From NCBI GenBank assembly GCA_948567375.1, contig OX419760.1, positions 59,826,911 to 59,890,910 on the forward strand: a stretch of 64,000 nucleotides of DNA, given 5' to 3'. The position numbers were made by a program, and so were the translations under genes. The stretch comes from Lunularia cruciata (Eukaryota; Streptophyta; Marchantiopsida; Lunulariales; Lunulariaceae). The notes beneath the pieces were generated by a model. It was given only the letters and a program-made list of their open reading frames with translations. It was not told the DNA's origin and did not search any database. Position 1 is the stretch's first letter. Each line of letters starts with the position of its first letter. Of the stretch, positions 30,121-43,085 are shown piece after piece.

Positions 30121-31660
30121 TTAGGTCTACCCTATTATATGAGACTGGTAAAGATTATCTTTGTGAAAAATCACTTTTCACACACTCAAATGTCCCTAGT
30201 CCAATGATATCACCAAAGACTCCCATAATCCTCCTATCAAAATCTCTCAAATATGATAAGAAAGTCAAGGAAGGAAAAACTATGTAGCGAATTAAGTTGG
30301 TTGGCAAGCAATACTAGAGGAAAGTATACCAAATGACACTTGTGGATCTCCTAGCTGAGGAAGGTCATCTACATGAAGAATATCCTCTACAAGAGCAACG
30401 TCTAAGAAACATGTGACAAAAACCTTGGATCCTACTAGCACTCCAAGAATACATAATCCTAGTATATCAATAGATGTGACACACCCCTCTAGAAGCTCAA
30501 GGTGGGGAGGGATACTTGAAGGGGACCATGCTTTGCACTTTGACCCCTTGACTCTCAAGCCTACAAGATATAGCTTGATAGTCAAATGGTCAATGGCCTG
30601 CCTAATCTGATCTACATGGCCCACAATGTTTGTATCATTTGCCAAGGAGATAAATACACAACTTAGCATGGCCAAAGTAGTAGATAAGAGATTTGAAGTG
30701 AGTTATGGCAAACAAAGGTCCTCCTAAAGGATCTCTCTATCATGTACCAACAACTGACTCCAAGATGGTGACTCTCTCCCATGACCAACCGTGTTGGTAG
30801 TAAAAGGAAGCAAGAGAGCCAAAAAACAACCACAAAAAAGGAATAAGACTTGCAAAGGATCCACTAGCCTCCCTAAGCTTTCGAAAGGTGGATGCCTAAA
30901 AGATGCTATTAAAAATATTCTCAATATCCACCTATAGAACAACCCACTCCGGATGGATATCTAGGAGTGCCTTGATGCTTAGAGATATAACCTCACAACC
31001 TCCAAGTGTAGCTACTCCAAATTGATGTGGACAAAGGTGCTCTCAAAAGTGAGATCGATGTCGCTTTAATGACCTTTTGTCCTTCTCCATAGCAGGAAGT
31101 CAACTAGCACCTAATACTTGACTAGTTGATGTAGGAATATCTCCTCTCACTAATACTACAGCCAACTGAAACAGCTTGGTAAATCCACTACAAGGATCAT
31201 CAGCCTAAAAACAATCTCTAAGATGTTCCAATACCATCCTTGGCAAGCCTCCTTAGGAGACGTGAGTAGCAATGCACAACGCTTGTGCAAAAAGTGACCC
31301 ATCAAGACATAAAAGTTGTTCAGGTTGATAATCTAAGACCTCTTATGGTACTCCCTCTCTTGCCATAGTATGTAGTGAGCATAGGGAAAAGATAGTCTCA
31401 TCAACATGACTAGCCATAGACAAAGGATGTAGCGGTTGTACTGCTCTACTAAACTCTCCCGCTTGACCCAATATCATACACCATCGTAATTAAGTATACT
31501 CTATGGTATCATGTGGCAGAACTTGTCTCCTTAAATGTGCAACTCTAACCAACTCCTCTGTAGTGCAGTCCAATCCCCTAATTTGAATTGATGAAATCTA
31601 GTAGCTATCTCTCTATGCCCTGCATGTCCCCCTCTAGCATAACAAAGAGTGATAATAAGA
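30121..31660 (-). pseudogene. LINE-like reverse transcriptase gene, decayed
   Basis: Going down in coordinate, the minus strand encodes, with stops: LEHLRDCF and LVRGDIPTS (near 31200), PHQFGVATLGGCE (near 31020), WVVL, stop, VDIENIFNSIF (RT motif A, near 30920), then in a shifted frame GDPLGG (motif B), FISLANDTNIVG (motif C, with Ala-Asp-Asp changed to Ala-Asn-Asp), VKGSKCKAWSP, GDPQVSFGIL and a tail ending at the A-old LTR. This is the motif order of an RNA-dependent DNA polymerase family common in plant genomes as non-LTR-like relics. The catalytic Asp is lost. The protein continues at 475-812, beyond A-old. Confidence 0.75.
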
Positions 31661-32719
31661 GGAATGAGAACCATGCTAACTCACCCAAGGGATCACATAC
31701 CAAAAGATCAAGTGGTAGGCAAAAAGTTTGTCTAGTCTCATCATGGAGTGTATGTGGTAGCCTATTGAATAGACATGGGCATGGAAGACTAGTCTAAATT
31801 GTGTAGCCATGGCTAGCACAAGAATAAAGATCATAATAGACTATGCTCCTTTCCATATATCCCCATACTTGCAAAACTACAACCCTTTACATCCAACTCA
31901 CATGAGTAAATGTTATCTCTCCAAACCCCAAAAACTATAAACTCACATAACTTTCAATTCACATCTCTAAAATTTTCAAATTGAATTCCCATGGAACTCA
32001 AGCATGATTACCAAGAGATTAGAAAGGAAAATTCACAACCTATCACTCTCAATGTGAAGTAATCACTTTAAACTCTAAAAAACCTAAAAGTACTCATAAA
32101 TTTTTACTCAATTTTCCAAAGCCTTCAATCTAGTTACCAATGGAACCAAAATTGAAAAAATGAACAAAATCTAGTATTCACTCATGTGATGTATACAAAT
32201 GAGCTCTCCAAAACTTGATGATATCTTTTCTTTCATTTCTCCTTCTCTTGGTGCTTCTCTCTCTAGCACATCAAGTAGGAGGTAAAGTAGGAGGATTTAG
32301 TTGAAGTAGGAGATTTTAGATTTAGTTTTCATGGATTTTTCAAATTTCTAATCAAATTGAATGGATAGTTTGTAAGAATGACACGCCACGGATGACAATC
32401 TGGTTCTTTTCAGAACTTTTAGGAAATTTTAAATGTTATATAATAAGTTTTTAGGTAATATATAATATTATTATTATGATATATGTAATTTAAAATCTGT
32501 TTGTAATTTTTAGATTATAAATAACTTTATAAAATATTTATAAAATATTATATTAATACCATTACATATCTATAAATATCTGACGACTTTAAATCTGAAT
32601 TTCTCTGGTCTCTATGAGATAGAGAAAACTAAAATAAAACAAAACAAAGCATTTCCATGTCATTTTACACCCAGTAAGCCTGACAACAGAACAGAGAGAG
32701 GCAATGTTGCTCAGCCTCG
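31661..32719. other. Intergenic, no gene seen
   Basis: Sequence becomes progressively AT-rich; 32430-32600 is very AT-rich. No reading frame with protein character, no repeat and no RNA gene was recognised. Confidence 0.5.
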
Positions 32720-32995
32720 TTACAGCATGAACGTCTTACTAGACTTTGTAAAATCCAGCAGAGATCTAAAGACAAAGTCTCCTGACGATTGCGAATACGA
32801 GATTGAAATCAGATCAGGAAACTGACAGACTCGGAGTTTGAGATGTATTCGAAACTCAATAATGTAAAGATGTCTGGCGAGAACCTGTATGCGATAAACG
32901 GCAATCAATCTGTTACCATAGAGAGAGATAGAGGGTACTTTCTTCATTGAGGAGGAAGGAGCATCCAGAACAATTTCAGAGTGTGATGCTGACAT
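32720..32995 (-). CDS. Unassigned short ORF (91 aa)
   Basis: An uninterrupted frame begins MSASHSEIVLDAPSSSMK with A at -3 of the ATG. GC is higher than in the surrounding sequence. It could be a first exon, since the upstream minus-strand sequence is purine-rich like a plant 5' leader, or chance. No domain is recognised and no splice partner could be fixed. Confidence 0.25.
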   Translation of the reverse strand: MSASHSEIVLDAPSSSMKKVPSISLYGNRLIAVYRIQVLARHLYIIEFRIHLKLRVCQFPDLISISYSQSSGDFVFRSLLDFTKSSKTFML

Positions 32996-32999
32996 TGTT

Positions 33000-35900
33000 C
33001 TTCCTCTCGAGAAAATAACATTACAAAGAGCCTGCTGTGGCTCTAATAACGCGTTGGCACAAAGAAAGAATTCATGAGGGATTTAGGATCGAATGCAACA
33101 AAATTTACGTCAAGAAATGAGATGCATTTATTTAACTTCTTCTTAGTTTTTTCACATTGATATACATTATGAAATATAAATACATAAGTGCTTGACGACT
33201 TATGTGACATAGACAGCATAACAAGTGCAATTTTAAGGGTATTAAAGTCAGTACAGCGTCGGAAGTGTGTAACTTATTGGACGCTACTGTATATAGAAGT
33301 TGAATATAGAACTCATCATGTAAGGGTCCAGTTGAAAAGAAAAGTTTTCTCTATAGATTGAAGAATGAATAAATCCCAAAATTGATGAGGTCCCATGTTT
33401 CTCACATTAAGAGTTATTTTTTCATATTTAGGATTCTTATGTGATTTACATGTCTTCAATAATGAATCATTTCTATAATTTCAGAATAATAATTTTATGA
33501 AAATATTTTGATGTATAGGGAAAATAAAACATAATTTTCAAAATATGAGAATATAAAGATAGTGAATAAAATAGCGGAAAAATAGAACCATAAATATTTT
33601 AATTCAACTCTATGTTCAAATAATTAAGAAAAATTAATTCATTGCAAGTGGTAGATTTTTTTTATCTAGTCTAAAATTTGAAATCATATTATACCAAAAA
33701 TATTATTAGATTGATATTATTTTCTTATTTTTTTATTATCTACTTGTCAAGTATGTTTATGATCTACCTTACATCATATGAAGAACATTCTAAATTGCAT
33801 ACCAATTCTTAATTACCTATATTAATTTAATTCTTTTTACTAATCTATAAAAAATTGTTTTTAAATTATATATATTTATAGGGAGTAAGTATGGTATCTC
33901 ATTGGTGAAAATTGGCATATATATTCCCCTATGCTTTATTATATCATTTGTGATATAGTAATAAGTTGTTTTCTCCTTTTACATTCTTACATCGAACCTT
34001 AAAGTGTCACCGGTAGTCAATTTATCTTATTGACTACCAGTGACACCCTTATTGATTACATGTTTTCAATCTGATATGCTATATGATATATAATTATTTA
34101 TGATGATATTATGTTTTCTGTTATTGGTTGGTATCATGTATTATGTCAATTTTGTATGATGAGTATCGTATTTTTCAAAGAATATTCAAGATTACTTGGG
34201 ATATTATTCTTAATTATTTATAGTACACTTTCTTGAGTAATATATAAAATTTTGGCTTTTAATATATAGTCATTCTGAAAAATAGTTTTATCATTAGAAT
34301 AAATCATTTTTTTCTCCTCACATGCTTCTATATATGTAAACATAGAATAATATTTTTTGACAGTTGAATTTGGGTGTAAAGTTACTTGAAGACGGTGGTC
34401 ATCCTACGAAATCAAATGTACAAGAAAGAGAATATTTGTATTTTATGTATACCTCAAAAACCATAATGATTTATTTATAAATTGAAGTCTTCGGTTATAT
34501 TCATATTATTTTACATCTTTAAAATAAAAATTGATTTTTGAGCAAAGATATCAAGGATGCTACATTCTATAGGAGTTGTTTGATCTCTATTCACCAACCT
34601 AAATCTTGTAGTATCATTTAAATTTTATGTCACAAATAGATAGATAAAAATAATATTCATTAGGTTAATGATATATTTCATATCTACTAATGGCTCCATA
34701 CTCAAATCTCTCATATAGATTTCTATTGGAGCCTAGCACCATTTTGTCTCTCCTTCGTAAGACTTGATGGGTCCTTGATCTCCTTCATGTGTTCTACGTG
34801 GTTGCTTTTTTCGTCCATACTCAAATATTATCTTATATTATTCATTAAAAACTTAGGAAATTCAGAATTCTTATATAGGGATTATAGTTGACTGTTATTC
34901 TAAGCCATTTGAATATCTGAGTATTATGACTTTTGCATCGATAGTCAAATTCACGTATGTTTGGATCTACAACAAACACTATATAGACACAAACATTAAT
35001 ATGTAATTATCTAAGGTTCTTAATTATTATCTTGCTCCTATAACAGTGCTGTTATTCTGGAAATATATAAGAATTCATCAATTATCAAGACAATCAAACA
35101 TCAATTTAAAAGGATTTGTTTTAATATCATACCTAGAGAAAGATAATAGAAAGAAGTGTTCAAACTATAAATTAAAAAAAACCTTTGCTCTCTCTATTTA
35201 TTAAATAAATGTGTACTAATATTATATATTTATTCTAATATATGAATTTATTTCATAACAGCTAAATGGTCTTTTGTGTAGAAAGAAATATATGGTATTG
35301 ACAATCATAACTTCTGAATGGTCATTTTTATTGAGTCAGAATATACGTAACAGTTTTACATACACATATATCTAGAGTTTCGAGTAATATCCTATACAAG
35401 AATATACTATGTGTATTTAAATACTAAAACTTGTTGAGTTTAATTATGTCTTTTTCACTTAATGAAGTAACCATAGAGTAAGGAAAGATAAATAGCACAT
35501 TTACTTGAGATCAATTAAACTATCATTCTCGTATGGACTTAAATATATATTTATTATTTAATGTTGCTTCTTCAGCGTCCAAATCAAAACTTCACTCGGA
35601 CTCCTTATGAGATTAACCAAGATATGCCTTGAGTAATGACGGTAGACTTTCAGTTGATAGCACAAATTCCTTGTATACTATTTATGTACAACTTCATACT
35701 CTCAGATTTAGTTAGCTGATGTTTTATGAGAGAAACATTAATAGTAAGAACCCTACACATAAGAATTCTATAAATAGCATATAAGATGAGCTTGAATAAA
35801 GAATAAATATGAATATAATCTGAATAAAGAAATAAACATGACACCCAGTTTATTATTGTATGTCTCTTGTTTTTTATTGACAATCAATTACTTCTCATTC

Positions 35901-37170
35901 TGTTTTACTAATTAAATTTGATATAGCTATTGGATAATATTTTGTTCTCAAGGTAATACTTTCCACGTACTTCAAAGACACCTACTATATATACGAGTAC
36001 GTAGAGCCTTGAGATCTAAGTATGTGAATCTAAGACTTGGAAAGGCTCTCTATCACTTGTTCAGATTTCATAATTTTGATGAGTTTTATTTTAGTTTGGT
36101 CATAAGACAATTACCAATCTAACATAATAAAACTATATAAACTATACTTCAACTGACAGATAAGCTTAAAATTAAATCTATGAAATTTTCTAGAATTTTA
36201 CTTTTATATTGAACATAAATGAGTATATATATAAAAGACGTGAAATACAAATCCAGTCAGAATAGTTTATATGAGGAAAAAAGTGAAAGTATAAGAAATT
36301 AAATAAAACTAAATAAAAATATTTAAATTCTAAGGTTAGATTTATTCATCTGCTTTTCCATGGAATAAGCAATCATATTATTTTAGTTAGAACTCCTCCA
36401 AAAGTAGCTTATCTCATTAGCTGAATAATACTTAACATATTCATATTATATTATTTTAGTAATTATGCAATAAAAATTTTATCCCAATGATGAGATTTAA
36501 ATTCAAAGTTCTAATATATTTAAATTTTCCGAGTTTTAGATTTATATAGACTTTTAGATTTATTTTGGATTAGATTCCAAATTGAAGAATAAATCTCAAA
36601 ATTTATACATAGCAAATCTAAAACTTGGAAATGCTCTTTATTATTACTTTAAATATCATAGTGTTGATGGCAATATTATTGAATAATGACCAAACTAAAG
36701 TAATATGATTATATCAATTATTGTTCAGCTGATAACATAAGCTTTGAATTAGACTTAGAAATATTTTTAAATATTATTTAGTTAGCTAATTTTTATTTAT
36801 TTATTTTATAATATTTTTTAATATTAATATTTTTTGTTTTATAATTTTTTAATAGTAACATGAGAGCAAATAATTGTACTATATGTTTCTAAAATAATTA
36901 TAATTTCAACTGAGGTAGCCATAGATTATATAGATCTTTAAGAAATTTAGTAGACATTATCTTAATATAACTTATTATTTAGTGGTATATTAGTTGTGTC
37001 TCAACATTTTGGCTATATTATGAGATATTTGTACTCTAGAAGTAACTAGATATTAGGTAGACCAAGTATTATATATAGTGATATTTGAATGATAAATAAA
37101 ATTAGTAAATTTAATTTACTGAAAATAATAGAAGACTATTTTAGATATTTAAATCCAGTATCATTATTTA
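33000..37170. other. AT-rich spacer
   Basis: About 4 kb of very AT-rich DNA with only short random frames. Apart from the hairpin at 34004-34046, nothing was recognised. Confidence 0.5.
34004..34046. repeat. 18-bp hairpin with 7-nt loop
   Basis: GTGTCACCGGTAGTCAAT (34004-34021) is complementary to ATTGACTACCAGTGACAC (34029-34046) at 17 of 18 positions, with loop TTATCTT. It is GC-richer than its surroundings. It may be the remnant of a foldback element. Confidence 0.7.
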
Positions 37171-37310
37171 TAATCCTTTTTAATGACAGATCAAGATAGC
37201 GGAGCTGCTTTTCAGCATTGCAAACGTGGAGATGTTGATGATAGGGAATGCGAACAATAATTGGATGGAATGTTTAATCATATTTACTATTTCGTTTCCA
37301 TATGATATAG

Positions 37311-37500
37311 TTGTTATCCTTCTTTTTGAACTCTTTAAATGATCGTATATGATATATTTCTTCATCTTACTGGAAGAATCTACAGAAGGGCAGACACATG
37401 GAAACAGATTGTTATCCTTCTTTTTTTACTTAAATGATCGTATGTGATATACCAGGGTTTTCATTTTTCATTTTACTGACAGAATCTACGAGAGAAGGAA
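37311..37500. repeat. Imperfect direct duplication, offset 98 bp
   Basis: TTGTTATCCTTCTTTTT, then AAATGATCGTAT, TGATATA and a block ending AGAATCTAC occur in the same order from 37311 and again from 37409. Confidence 0.7.
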
Positions 37501-37843
37501 CAAATCATAAAAGATTTACTCAAAAATTTAATAAAAAATTTACCCGAGTTATAACTGCTTTAACTAGTTGCTCAAACATCCCGTGTGGATACTATATCTA
37601 GACTCCATGTACATAAAATTCCTGGAGAACATTAAATATCCTTTAGAGCCTTGAAGATCCTTTTACAAGTTGAAGACCAAAGTTGAAAGCAAGCTCTCAA
37701 CAGTTTGAAAGGTATATTGCGAGCAAACATTCACGAGTTGAAAGAACTTGCAACTCCTTTCTCCAAAGTACCAGAAGATTGGACTTGATTATACTATTCG
37801 AAAAAGGTACGAAGTTTAGATTATGATTCATATTATGGATTCA

Positions 37844-38369
37844 TCAATTCAAAAACAGGTTGGTGTTGGCTAAAACTATGCGTCGATGAGGTTGTCTATC
37901 ACTTGTTCGAATTTCATGGAGTTCGCCTGCAGAGTGACAACCGATAGGCCGTGCTTTAGAAGAAAGTAGTATCACTTCGGACAGAACAGGACCGTTCTGA
38001 AACCACTCCACCTGAAGTGAGTGGAATACCAAGAGACACATTCGACTTCACAATACGAATTCTGCAGTAGCCACTCTTCAATGTCTTGGCTAAGGCAACG
38101 CGCGGTCTGCTTTCGAGAGCTTTCTTCCGGCTGTCATGTTTCCTGCGGTCCCTTGTTTGAACCGTGTGCGATAGTTGAATAGCTTTGGTCTTGTAGTTCC
38201 TTGTTCGGAAGCAAGAGAGACGCTTTGTGGGATATCATGTGTCATGAGATCGTCCAACCCCAAGGTTATAAATAATGACCGATTACACCAGCAGATGATC
38301 TCGATTTCTCCGCATTATCGCAATTCCCGATAAATCTATGCAATGAAAATGACCGCATGTTGATCGATT
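37844..38369. other. Less AT-rich unassigned stretch
   Basis: Base composition is clearly less AT-rich than in the flanks, and CpG dinucleotides are common (for example AACGCGCGG near 38097). A TATAAATAA lies at about 38267. No gene model could be supported. Confidence 0.3.
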
Positions 38370-38591
38370 TCAGCCACGGCAAAACTGTATGTGCGAATGT
38401 ATTTTCACGTCGATAGCAAGCGAGTTGAATGCAAAGATGTCCCTGTCAATGGCGTTTGCTTCATTGTCCCATGCTGACAATATCTTTGAAGGAAATGTGG
38501 TTAGCTGTATCGGGTGATGGTTAGTTTCTTGAGAAGCGGTAAGCCACGGAGGACAATCATCATCACCGAGGATGTCATTGTAATCAGCCAT
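38370..38591 (-). CDS. Unassigned ORF (73 aa)
   Basis: An open frame from MADYNDILGDDDCPPW; acidic and not low-complexity. It sits in the less AT-rich patch. It could be an exon of a low-copy gene together with the ORF at 38950-39183 on the same strand, but no splice pair is convincing and no domain is recognised. Confidence 0.25.
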   Translation of the reverse strand: MADYNDILGDDDCPPWLTASQETNHHPIQLTTFPSKILSAWDNEANAIDRDIFAFNSLAIDVKIHSHIQFCRG

Positions 38592-38949
38592 GTTAGTCGT
38601 AGACTTGAATAAGAAAATAAGAGATTTGAATAAGGTACTGCAGGTTCAGTCCGTGGTCAGGAATTGTGCAGGGGTTCGCAGTATACGGCTGCGCTTATTG
38701 CAGCAGTTAATGTCCTACAAAGGTTGGAGTATAATGAACTATAGGCATTCTCCTGGTGGTTCACCGGTTCTCTAGGGAAACGAAGATCAACAATGCACCG
38801 CACTTGCGTACTGTAAACACATTGCCCAACAGCGATGTATTCTACAAAAATTGCATAATGTAAACTCGGAAAGAGGCGACCGCGTAAGATTACTAAAGGA
38901 TGGGAAGACCATAAACCGTATAAGGATAAACGTATGAAATAACATGGTG

Positions 38950-39183
38950 CTAATCCTCAATAGTTCGGAACGAGAAATCTGCACAGCCAGTCCGGGGAGA
39001 TATGCTCATGAGACGCAGAATTGTTTCGAGGCTGAAAGTTCTTAGGACATGTGTGGTACCAACAACCGAACTTGCCAGCAATTGGACACGCGGTCCCTGA
39101 AGCAATGGAGCATGTCGTACCTCTGCATGAAAAGGTGAAGCGTCTCGATCACACCACATATGGAACTTCGTCAATTCTGGCAT
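38950..39183 (-). CDS. Unassigned ORF (77 aa)
   Basis: An open frame from MPELTKFHMWCDRDASPF; mixed composition, no domain recognised. It lies upstream, on the same strand, of the ORF at 38370-38591. Could be a gene fragment or chance. Confidence 0.25.
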   Translation of the reverse strand: MPELTKFHMWCDRDASPFHAEVRHAPLLQGPRVQLLASSVVGTTHVLRTFSLETILRLMSISPRTGCADFSFRTIED

Positions 39184-39220
39184 TCGCGTCCTCCTCCTAA
39201 TCCCTTCAAGTCCATCTAAA

Positions 39221-39335
39221 GCCGATGCTAAATAGTGAATATATAGTCAATTGTCAAGCTGCTGATCAATAGTCAAAGAGCCGATGCTAAATACTCAATA
39301 GATAGTCAAAGATAGTCAATCAAGCAAACCGATAT
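39221..39335. repeat. Imperfect tandem duplication, about 59 bp
   Basis: GCCGATGCTAAATA followed by ATAGTCAA motifs starts at 39221 and again at 39280. Confidence 0.65.
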
Positions 39336-42180
39336 TTTGCAGACCTAGCACTATTTTATCTCTTATGTTTTAACCTTGTACGGTCTTCCATCCTTCTCGT
39401 TACCCCACGCAGTAAATGTAAACGCAGTACAAGGCAACTCGAGAAAAGTACACGTCTTAATAAGAGGAGTTTAACCCTACTAAACATGTGAGAACTTATA
39501 GAAAATCGTTCCGCTCGGTGTGATCCCATCAGCCGTCAGCACGGCATGCTGCACATATCTATGGTATACTCCACATTTCCTGGTTCTCATCTGCTCATCC
39601 ATTTCCTCTATATTCATTTTAGGGACATGTTACATTATCTAATGGTCAGGTTGCGTGGTAAACCATAGACTTCAGTGGAAAGTGGAAGTCAATATTTCAC
39701 TTAGCTTAGAACTGCAATTTTTAGTGGCTAGGTTATCAGGAAGGCTATAGATCTAATGGAGTAGTACATTCAAGTGTGCAACGTTGCATTAAAAGTTGAA
39801 ATCAACGTGACACTAATTTCAAGCTACTATGGTTTTTAGTATATTGCAATTATTCCTGTAACCAATAATATGAGAAGAAAATCAATATTTTAGCATTATC
39901 ATTATAATATTTTTAATCTGAAATTGACTTAAATATTATTACGTTGACGATAAATTTTGGTCATCATATATTCACTGGGATAAAAGTTTCAAAAAGTATA
40001 ATTAATTTGAGGAAGCCAAGGTGAAAAATTGATTGTTGACTAGTTAAACGTAATTTAATGTATAAAAAACTCACAAATATATTGAAGGATAATTTATATA
40101 TAACAGAAAAAAATCCTAGAGTAAGCATCGAAAAAAAATCTTGACATTTGTAAATAAAATCTCGAAATTTGGGAAAAAATGTTCCATTTTAAAGGTTTTT
40201 CCATTTTAAAGGGATGGAAGGTTCCCATTCCATCCCATTATAAAATCTCGAAAGTTTTTTAAAATAAGAATCTCATTGGAATGGGATGCTTATACATATC
40301 CAACTTAGTAGGAGAAAGACGATTTACTTTGTAAAAAGTATGTTTCAATCGTTCACTGAAGTGTGACATGAAAAGAAGATGTTGCATAGCACATTATTGT
40401 ACTGGAATTTTATTGAATAATAAGCGTAAGTATGGCCATAAGTATGTAGGATATCTTATGTCATTAGTGACAATTATAAATTTGATGTAGAATAATAATA
40501 ATTAGAATATAATTTGGCTGTAAAATATATCCCTATATTTATGTTTGAGTTATGGGAAAATATTATTATTTCTGCATTATTACCTCTTTAAAGATATTTT
40601 TTGAAAAAAATTTATCCTCTATTAAATAAAAAAAATGAATGGGATTAAGATGAACATTATCACGTGATAACTGATGTACTTCCTATATTACAGTAAACAC
40701 CAAAATACACATTTTCCTAGAACTTGGTATATTATTTACTTGGTGTATAATCTACTCTAGTTACTATTTATTATTTGAAATGAAATATCATAACTCAAGA
40801 TAGAAAAAAAAATACCTCACTAAAGAGTACTAATATTTTAATTGAATTTATGTTCAATGATATGTCTCAAAATCACCAAGAATAGTGAAAATAGTAAGGC
40901 AAAAGACTCTTCTCTCTTTTGAAGTTTGGTCTAGATTCTAGTGAATAAAAATTTTGAATTTCACCTTATTAGTAAACTAGTGTAATTTTATATCTCTTGA
41001 AATTTTGAGCTCAAGCACATTCTTATAAATTATGCATAAACTATATCTTGTTTACACTAGTCTAGTGCAATTAGACATTCCAGTGCATACAACTAGTCTA
41101 GTGCAATTAGACTTAGCTCTACTCTTTAAATCCACTTTGCAAGTAATGATATACTCGCTAGTAAAAAAATTTAAAATAATACATATACTCAAGAGAGATG
41201 TAAATTATAAAGTTAGTTAACCTACAAACATAAATTTTTATTTTAAATAAGGAGTTTTGAGGTGATCATTTTCAACTAATATTGTAATTCAAACATTGAA
41301 ACATCCAAGTAACCATTTTCAAATAATAGATTGTTTGAGCTAAATAAAAGTAATAACTCTAATATAGAGATATCCAAGCATTTCATTATACCATAAGATG
41401 TAGCAAATGAGAATAAATATATCAACTTAAAACATATTTATGAATTTGCATAAATATTTACATAGAATATCGTATTGGTTTTTGAAAGATGATCAACTAT
41501 TCAAACTAATAAGTTAATTTTGAAGGATAACATAGATAAAGTATTATCAGTACTAAAACTTGGGCTTATACTAATTGTCCAAGATAATCTAATCATAATA
41601 AATATGACCTTTACCAAAGAGTTGTTAATAACATCCAAATTTTTTTCACACCTAAATTAGTTAGTATACTATCAACATGTGTTTACTTAAATAGATGAGA
41701 CACGGTGAATTCATAACATAAGGAAATACTGAACCAACCAACAATAAGCACAAGATAAATTCTTCTTTATTGTGTATTGTGTAGTACAGAGGAGGCTCCC
41801 GGTTTAGGGAAAACCTCTAAACCTCGATATACATGTTGCACTAAAAACCTTGATTTGTTGTCAAGGAGCAGTCTTCAACGTTGACCAACGCTAGTATTAC
41901 CAACGCACCAATCTAAATACAACTCTAAATATTCAAGAATCGCTTTTGGGTTCCCGAAGATACCCCGTAAAGTTTTTATACGGGAAAAGTTGAGGGACCT
42001 CTGCAGACTTCCCGTAAAAAGTCTTTTCGTAAAATCTATTGCAATGCGTTTCAAAAATGGATTCGACGGGAGTTGGACATTTCCGGAAGGATCTCACAGA
42101 TTGATTTATTGGTATCGTAAAGGAAAATAGGTACATTCATGCAAAGTCCCGTAATAATTTAGAGTTTGAGTTGATATTTT
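39336..42180. other. AT-rich spacer
   Basis: There is no recognisable gene. It holds a 20-bp direct repeat ACTAGTCTAGTGCAATTAGA (about 41056 and 41092) and a small GGGATGG/CCATCCC foldback near 40198-40234. Confidence 0.5.
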
Positions 42181-42200
42181 TTTGTCAATTTTTAGATAAT

Positions 42201-42441
42201 AAAAGTTTACAAGGCACATTTTGGTATTTTTCCGGGTGGTTATTTAGGTAGTTAATTGTTATGGACCACCCGTAATATGTAAAAGTTTACAAGGCACACT
42301 TTCGGTATTTCTGGGGTTGCTCTTTAGAGAGTTAATTACTATGGACCACCCGTAACCAGTAAAAGTTTCCAAGGGCACGTTTTTGGTATTATTTCGGGTT
42401 GTTTTTCAGGTAGATAATTGTTACGGACTACCTGTAACCAG
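42201..42441. repeat. Tandem repeat, three units of 80-81 bp
   Basis: Units start with AAAAGTTT(A/C)C at 42201, 42281 and 42361, and a partial fourth at 42443. Each contains GGTATTT, a GTTAATT or GATAATT block and GGAC(C/T)ACC(C/T)GTAA. The flanks also contain CCCGTAA and TACGGG motifs. Confidence 0.85.
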
Positions 42442-43085
42442 TAAAAGTTTACAATAGGGGGTTTCAGAAATAGGTTTGACGGATGTCTACGGGATAAATA
42501 AATAACAAACTTCGTAATATTTTTTAGTGAACTCTGTAATGATACGAGATTGTAATAACTGAACGCTCTGTAACTTCAATTAAGGGATATATTTAGCAAA
42601 TTGCATTCATTTATAAAAAATCAAATCATATGTTATAGATGTTTTGGAATGCTGTAACTAAATAAATGATTGTTAGAAAGAGTGACGTGTTTCCTCAAGA
42701 GGGTGGCCACGTAATCATTTAGTCACGGATTGATGATCTGGTTTTCGTATTCAAGATCCAAAATGGCCCCACCCAACAATTCAAATTTGTAAACTCAAAT
42801 TCACCACCCTCTGGAGCAAATGTGCAAGTTGTCAGGCAAGTAACGGCAGTTTTGTAGTTTTGCATTGGTGTGGGAAATGATCAGCGCCGCCGTGCGGCAA
42901 CCAAGAAATTGATTAGAGTGCAACAATTCTCATGTTAGGAGTGCAACAAACTTTTTGCAATGGGAGATCAAGTACCTTGTTTTAGTGTAGGAGACTCCCT
43001 TATCGACGCTGATCTGGGGACCTATAGAGTCATCTTTGGATTCACAACCTAAACAACCATTAGGGAAATTTGGAGACTTGTGAGG

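Noticed and set aside
34004..34046. Plant microRNA precursor
   Set aside because: The stem is only 18 bp, shorter than the roughly 21-nt duplex with flanking stem expected of a plant precursor.
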